Source: Pseudomonadales bacterium
GTDB lineage: Bacteria; Pseudomonadota; Gammaproteobacteria; Pseudomonadales; DT-91
DNA: 64,000 nt
Assembly (NCBI GenBank): GCA_013215055.1
Contig: JABSRQ010000021.1
Span: 1-64,000, forward strand
Direction: 5' to 3'
The position numbers were made by a program, and so were the translations under genes. Below, piece by piece: positions 61,701 to 64,000 of this stretch. A model generated the notes under the pieces. That model made no database searches. It was not told the origin of the DNA and saw nothing but the letters and a program-made list of their open reading frames with translations. Each line of letters starts with the position of its first letter. Within the stretch, counting starts at the first letter, position 1.

Positions 61701-63510
61701 TTGCATCGGAAGCCGCCAGTATCATATCGATATCTTTTTGCCTTATTTGACTAAAGCTATCTTTTGGATTGGCCTGCACCGATAAGCGAATGTTGCTGTT
61801 TAACACCTGATTAATTTTTTGCAATAAATCTACGGCGATGCCACTGAATTCTCCCTGCATATTTTGCATCAATAATGGCGGAGCAATAAAAAATCCCATT
61901 TGAATATCCGGGTGATTTTTCAACCACAGGCGTAAATCAGCATCCAGTAAATCTTTGACCGCTACGGCCTGTTGACCGGGATTAAACACCGTCCAACGCT
62001 GAATAATTTGATTAAATGTTTCACTGCCCACCGCTTCTATCGCCAAATTTAATACCTCAACCAACTCTGGGTATTGCCTATTAATCGCAAAAGATAATGA
62101 TATTTCCGGCCCTTCGCGCGCTAGCAAGGCCACTTTTAAATCCAGTGCATATTTGTCTACCTGGTAATTTTCCGCAGGCCCACCAATATAAATATCGGCT
62201 TTTTTATTGATCACCGCCTGCATAGCCGTCAACGAATCGCTGAAATAGACCTCGTGTACCTCTTCTATATAGGGCTTTAGCATGTCATTGAGAATGACTC
62301 TATTTTTAACCAGTGCTATTCGCAGCCCTTTAATATCAGCCAGGCTCTCCAACACAAAAGGCGCCTCTTTATGGCTGAATAATACCGGGTGGCCAGCGAC
62401 ATAGGCATTCGAGGAAAATAATTGATGCCTTTCAATAAATTGTTGACTGGCCGATGCATAGCTGTAATGTTCGCCAACACCTTCTCCGAGCTGCTCCAAG
62501 GTGATGGCTTTAAGCTGGATATTCAGGCCTGTGGTTTGATTGATGGCCGCAATAATATCGGGAATGATGCCGGTTTTATCACCTCTATCATTCACTATCA
62601 TAAATGGCTCATAACCTTCAACCATGGCCATCGAAATCTCCGGCTGGCTTTGCACCCATTTTTGCAGATGCGCAGGCAGTTTAAACGTTGATGTTGGCTT
62701 ATCCATTTGAATCCAGCGATTGACGATCTGATTGATTTTAGGTTGGCCAATATGCGTCAAGGCTTTATTTAAAATAGCGATAAATACAGGCCAATCATCA
62801 CGCACCACAAAACCGCCGCTTATATGAAACTGGCTTTCAATAAAAGCCATTTTTACCGGCAAGGCAATTTTATTCACCAAGTAAATATCCGCTGTAGAGC
62901 CTAAATACAGATCAACCTTACCCACAGCTAATGCGCTTAAGCCCTCTATAGCCGTATTGACATAGACGCGCTCTACGGCAAACGATAAGTGATTAAGCAT
63001 ATCTTCAGTGAACTGGCGCCCTTTTACCGTCGCGAGTCGTTTGTGTTTAATATCGGCCAGGCTATTGATATTAAAAGCCGCCTTGTTATGTGCATAGAAA
63101 ACCGGGGCACCGGTCAAGAAAACTTGTGATATTAAGCCGTCTGTTTTTTTAGCCAAGTTTTCTACACCCACCAAGATAGCGTCAAACTTCCGTAGTTTTA
63201 ATAACGCCGGAATTTCATGCATGGGTTTTAATTGCAGATGAAATTTAATGCCCAATAGGCTTTCGACTTCCTGCATGATTTCAACCATAAAACCACTGTA
63301 GTTTTGTGCAGATTGCTCTATCACAAAAGGCTCTGAACCTTCGGGAAATAACCAATGAATATCAGGATGCTGTTCTAACCAACGTGTTTCTTCTAAGGTA
63401 AGTGTATCCAGCTGATTAGCTGCAGAAATAGGGGCACAAAAAGATAGACAAGCCACCACAGTGAAGATTAGGCAGCTAAAATTTACGCGTAGATTAAACG
63501 GGCATAACAT
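58795..63510 (-). CDS. Hybrid sensor histidine kinase with four periplasmic solute-binding domains (BvgS/EvgS type), 1571 aa
   Basis: After a signal sequence, four consecutive SBP_bac_3-like Venus-flytrap domains lie at about residues 35-270, 280-515, 522-760 and 765-1000. A membrane helix follows (LLILGLILVVFFSILSFILY, about 1003 to 1027). HisKA has the phospho-His in NMSHEIRTPMNAILG near 1060. The ATPase domain has LINLIGNAVKFTD near 1182 and GGSGLGLSIS. Two receiver domains close the protein (LLIADDLEENRLLLS with LILMDSRMPG, and VLIVDDNPVNRLLI with IILDIQMPVV). No Hpt domain is seen, so a separate one must exist or phosphotransfer ends here. Two to three SBP domains are usual; four is rare. 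The target is unknown. Confidence 0.9.
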   Translation of the reverse strand: MLCPFNLRVNFSCLIFTVVACLSFCAPISAANQLDTLTLEETRWLEQHPDIHWLFPEGSEPFVIEQSAQNYSGFMVEIMQEVESLLGIKFHLQLKPMHEIPALLKLRKFDAILVGVENLAKKTDGLISQVFLTGAPVFYAHNKAAFNINSLADIKHKRLATVKGRQFTEDMLNHLSFAVERVYVNTAIEGLSALAVGKVDLYLGSTADIYLVNKIALPVKMAFIESQFHISGGFVVRDDWPVFIAILNKALTHIGQPKINQIVNRWIQMDKPTSTFKLPAHLQKWVQSQPEISMAMVEGYEPFMIVNDRGDKTGIIPDIIAAINQTTGLNIQLKAITLEQLGEGVGEHYSYASASQQFIERHQLFSSNAYVAGHPVLFSHKEAPFVLESLADIKGLRIALVKNRVILNDMLKPYIEEVHEVYFSDSLTAMQAVINKKADIYIGGPAENYQVDKYALDLKVALLAREGPEISLSFAINRQYPELVEVLNLAIEAVGSETFNQIIQRWTVFNPGQQAVAVKDLLDADLRLWLKNHPDIQMGFFIAPPLLMQNMQGEFSGIAVDLLQKINQVLNSNIRLSVQANPKDSFSQIRQKDIDMILAASDARIKDFDILITKKIFHPSVAIFKHSTDRRKYSNMQQLHHKRVAVMSSRANVLQVIKPLIDKDQVEIIFVTEPIEGFTLLLNRKVDAYIGFITDNHFVLSEALTGIELAYIEKSSHPAGIGIRGDWPELHKIINIALEAMGESTLNRLMGKWTSMIPGVNDSTLTAKEKQWLKNMGPIKVSISPKHEPFEYLDENQVAMGITSDYLKILEKKLGLQFEYVAGINDQQSFESLVNNDVQMGFLLPEEGLDHEHILKTQAYMQQPLVLAINKKTRLLTSLEDLQDERLGVLEKSAAYFVLKNQFEDRPFTEYASMEVLLKTLNRGKLDVVLANSASVDYNSRLYRLDNIKIAASSAYFYAPTISVHKSLKPLIPILNKTLNTFSASEKKLIYDKWVNQPIVQTIDWTRGLLILGLILVVFFSILSFILYWNRQLKAANALAIDARHRAEQANQSKSLFLANMSHEIRTPMNAILGFSELLHRHPSTSLQERQEALEIINKAGNHLLSLINNILDLSKIEAGKQQLQKVDFDLKQLIKDLADIFLLRCQEKNIVFKQEDLQLLPHALYADEGKIRQILINLIGNAVKFTDKGEVVCRCVVEALSHNQCRITLAISDTGAGISEEDRDKVFTPFEQTASGLAEQGGSGLGLSISREFARLMQGDITFTSAEHSGSCFSFSFLADISEQLIQDPLISYVSGFKGAENKTLLIADDLEENRLLLSRILQPMGFTILSAESGEQVLERVAAKSIDLILMDSRMPGLNGLDVTKIIRQYEGGQHIILIGLTASVMLDEEKNWLDAGLNACVYKPFKCDELLEMIGEFLQIQVQYSQQKKSPESLSSGRKNPQKSNDFKVLIVDDNPVNRLLINKQLSKKAYRCAEAENGQLALDYLQQHDVDLIILDIQMPVVNGYDFLLQRNKDKKLSVIPVIASSANNDKAEQEKLLQLGADAICPKPVDMTILQRQVLQLLSSLS

Positions 63511-63630
63511 GCCAAGAGTATAGAAGAGTTAAGGTTTTGTAGCCTAGGAAACAGGGGTTTTGTGCATAAGCTGATGAGGCTTTGAGCCAAGACATCATTG
63601 ATTATGACATCTGTTTTTACGTTAATAGTG

Positions 63631-63666
63631 AAAAACCAAGCATGACGGCCTTATCTGCCATCATGC
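63631..63666 (-). terminator. Rho-independent terminator for the right-edge gene
   Basis: On the minus strand GCATGATGGC pairs with GCCGTCATGC (one T.G wobble) around a seven-base loop. TTGGTTTTT follows. It lies 20 bases after the stop of the partial right-edge gene. Confidence 0.75.
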
Positions 63667-63685
63667 GCTATTAATTAGGAAATTT

Positions 63686-64000
63686 TTACAGAGTTTGAGC
63701 TTGTAATACCACCTTAAACAAGCCCATCTGATCTTCACTGGTGGATTGAGCAATATTTCGTTTTGCACTGATATCACTGTCCATCTTGTTTTGATAAGCC
63801 GTTACACGCCAGATGTAGGTTTTGCCATCTTCCAGCATCGCGCCGGCATCATCGAAGTTAAATTCCTTGCTATAAACATCACCGGGAATATGAGTATGTG
63901 TACCCGCTGCTGAACCTGCTGCTGCAGCCTCACCTAAAATAGTTGTCTCGGTCGGACCACCCCAGACGCTATTACCTTGCAGATCAAACACCTCCAATAC
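63686..64000 (-). CDS. Unknown protein, C-terminal part only (gene continues past right edge)
   Basis: The frame is open from the right edge to a TAA at 63686-63688, 104 codons. It shows beta-rich sequence with a GDVYSKEFNFDDAGAMLEDG part followed by KTYIWRVTAYQNKMDSDISA. The YIWRVTAY strand recalls the F-strand of fibronectin type III or similar Ig-like domains. An Ala/Gly loop (GEAAAAGSAAGTHTHIPGDV) is present. I cannot name the family. It is probably a secreted or surface protein (inference), and a good terminator follows. Confidence 0.55.
   Translation of the reverse strand, partial: VLEVFDLQGNSVWGGPTETTILGEAAAAGSAAGTHTHIPGDVYSKEFNFDDAGAMLEDGKTYIWRVTAYQNKMDSDISAKRNIAQSTSEDQMGLFKVVLQAQTL

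Noticed and set aside
1-64000. Search for CRISPR arrays, tRNA, rRNA, prophage and toxin-antitoxin or defence genes
   Set aside because: No regularly spaced repeats, cloverleaf sequences, phage structural genes or recognisable defence proteins were found by reading.

Overview
The window is chromosomal DNA of a Gram-negative gammaproteobacterium. It encodes many outer-membrane barrels, lipoproteins, a TonB/ExbB/ExbD system and an RND pump. The DUF1302/DUF1329 pair, a wax ester synthase/DGAT and a complete aryl polyene (APE) pigment cluster fit a marine, lipid-using bacterium of the Spongiibacteraceae/Cellvibrionales kind. That placement is inference; no rRNA or tRNA gene is visible. Many neighbours overlap by 1, 4 or 8 bases, so operon assignments are strong.

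Layout. 1-2500: the start of a porin-like barrel protein running off the left edge, a 47-residue lipoprotein and a small secreted lytic transglycosylase followed by a G13 tract. 2600-12600 (minus strand): a wax ester synthase/DGAT, a wrecked TonB-dependent receptor, DUF1302 and DUF1329 envelope proteins, a lipoprotein overlapping a secreted SurE phosphatase, a membrane-anchored AraC regulator and a TetR regulator. 12700-16100 (plus): a lipocalin-like protein paired with an APH-like phosphotransferase, and a possible PilZ-like protein.

26206 down to 16131 (minus) is one tightly overlapped eight-gene unit: RND adaptor, RND permease, DUF3450 protein, TtpC-like long ExbB, ExbB, ExbD, TonB, and a secreted TPR protein with a GyrI-like C-terminal domain. 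It joins an RND pump to a TonB2-type energy system. 26600-31580 is a scarred accessory segment. Two direct copies of an IS91-like 3' end flank remnants of taurine genes (tauC and probably tauD), a secreted cupin and a flavin amine oxidase. 31570-37690 holds a Ser/Thr kinase with a helical-repeat tail, a lipase-like lipoprotein, a methyltransferase and a porin-like protein, with a bidirectional terminator between the last two.

38089-57247 (plus) is a 21-gene APE cluster with a recognisable promoter. Two ACPs, an AMP ligase, a chain-length factor, two ketosynthases, two hotdog dehydratases and a ketoreductase would build the polyene. A thioesterase, two acyltransferases and a glycosyltransferase would handle lipid attachment. 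A LolA-like carrier, an MMPL exporter and a lipoprotein would move it to the outer membrane. The cluster also carries an aromatic amino acid ammonia-lyase-type enzyme, two halogenase-like flavoproteins and an unrecognised secreted protein as first gene. After it come an aldehyde dehydrogenase, a giant hybrid histidine kinase with four periplasmic solute-binding domains, and the C-terminal end of an unidentified protein.
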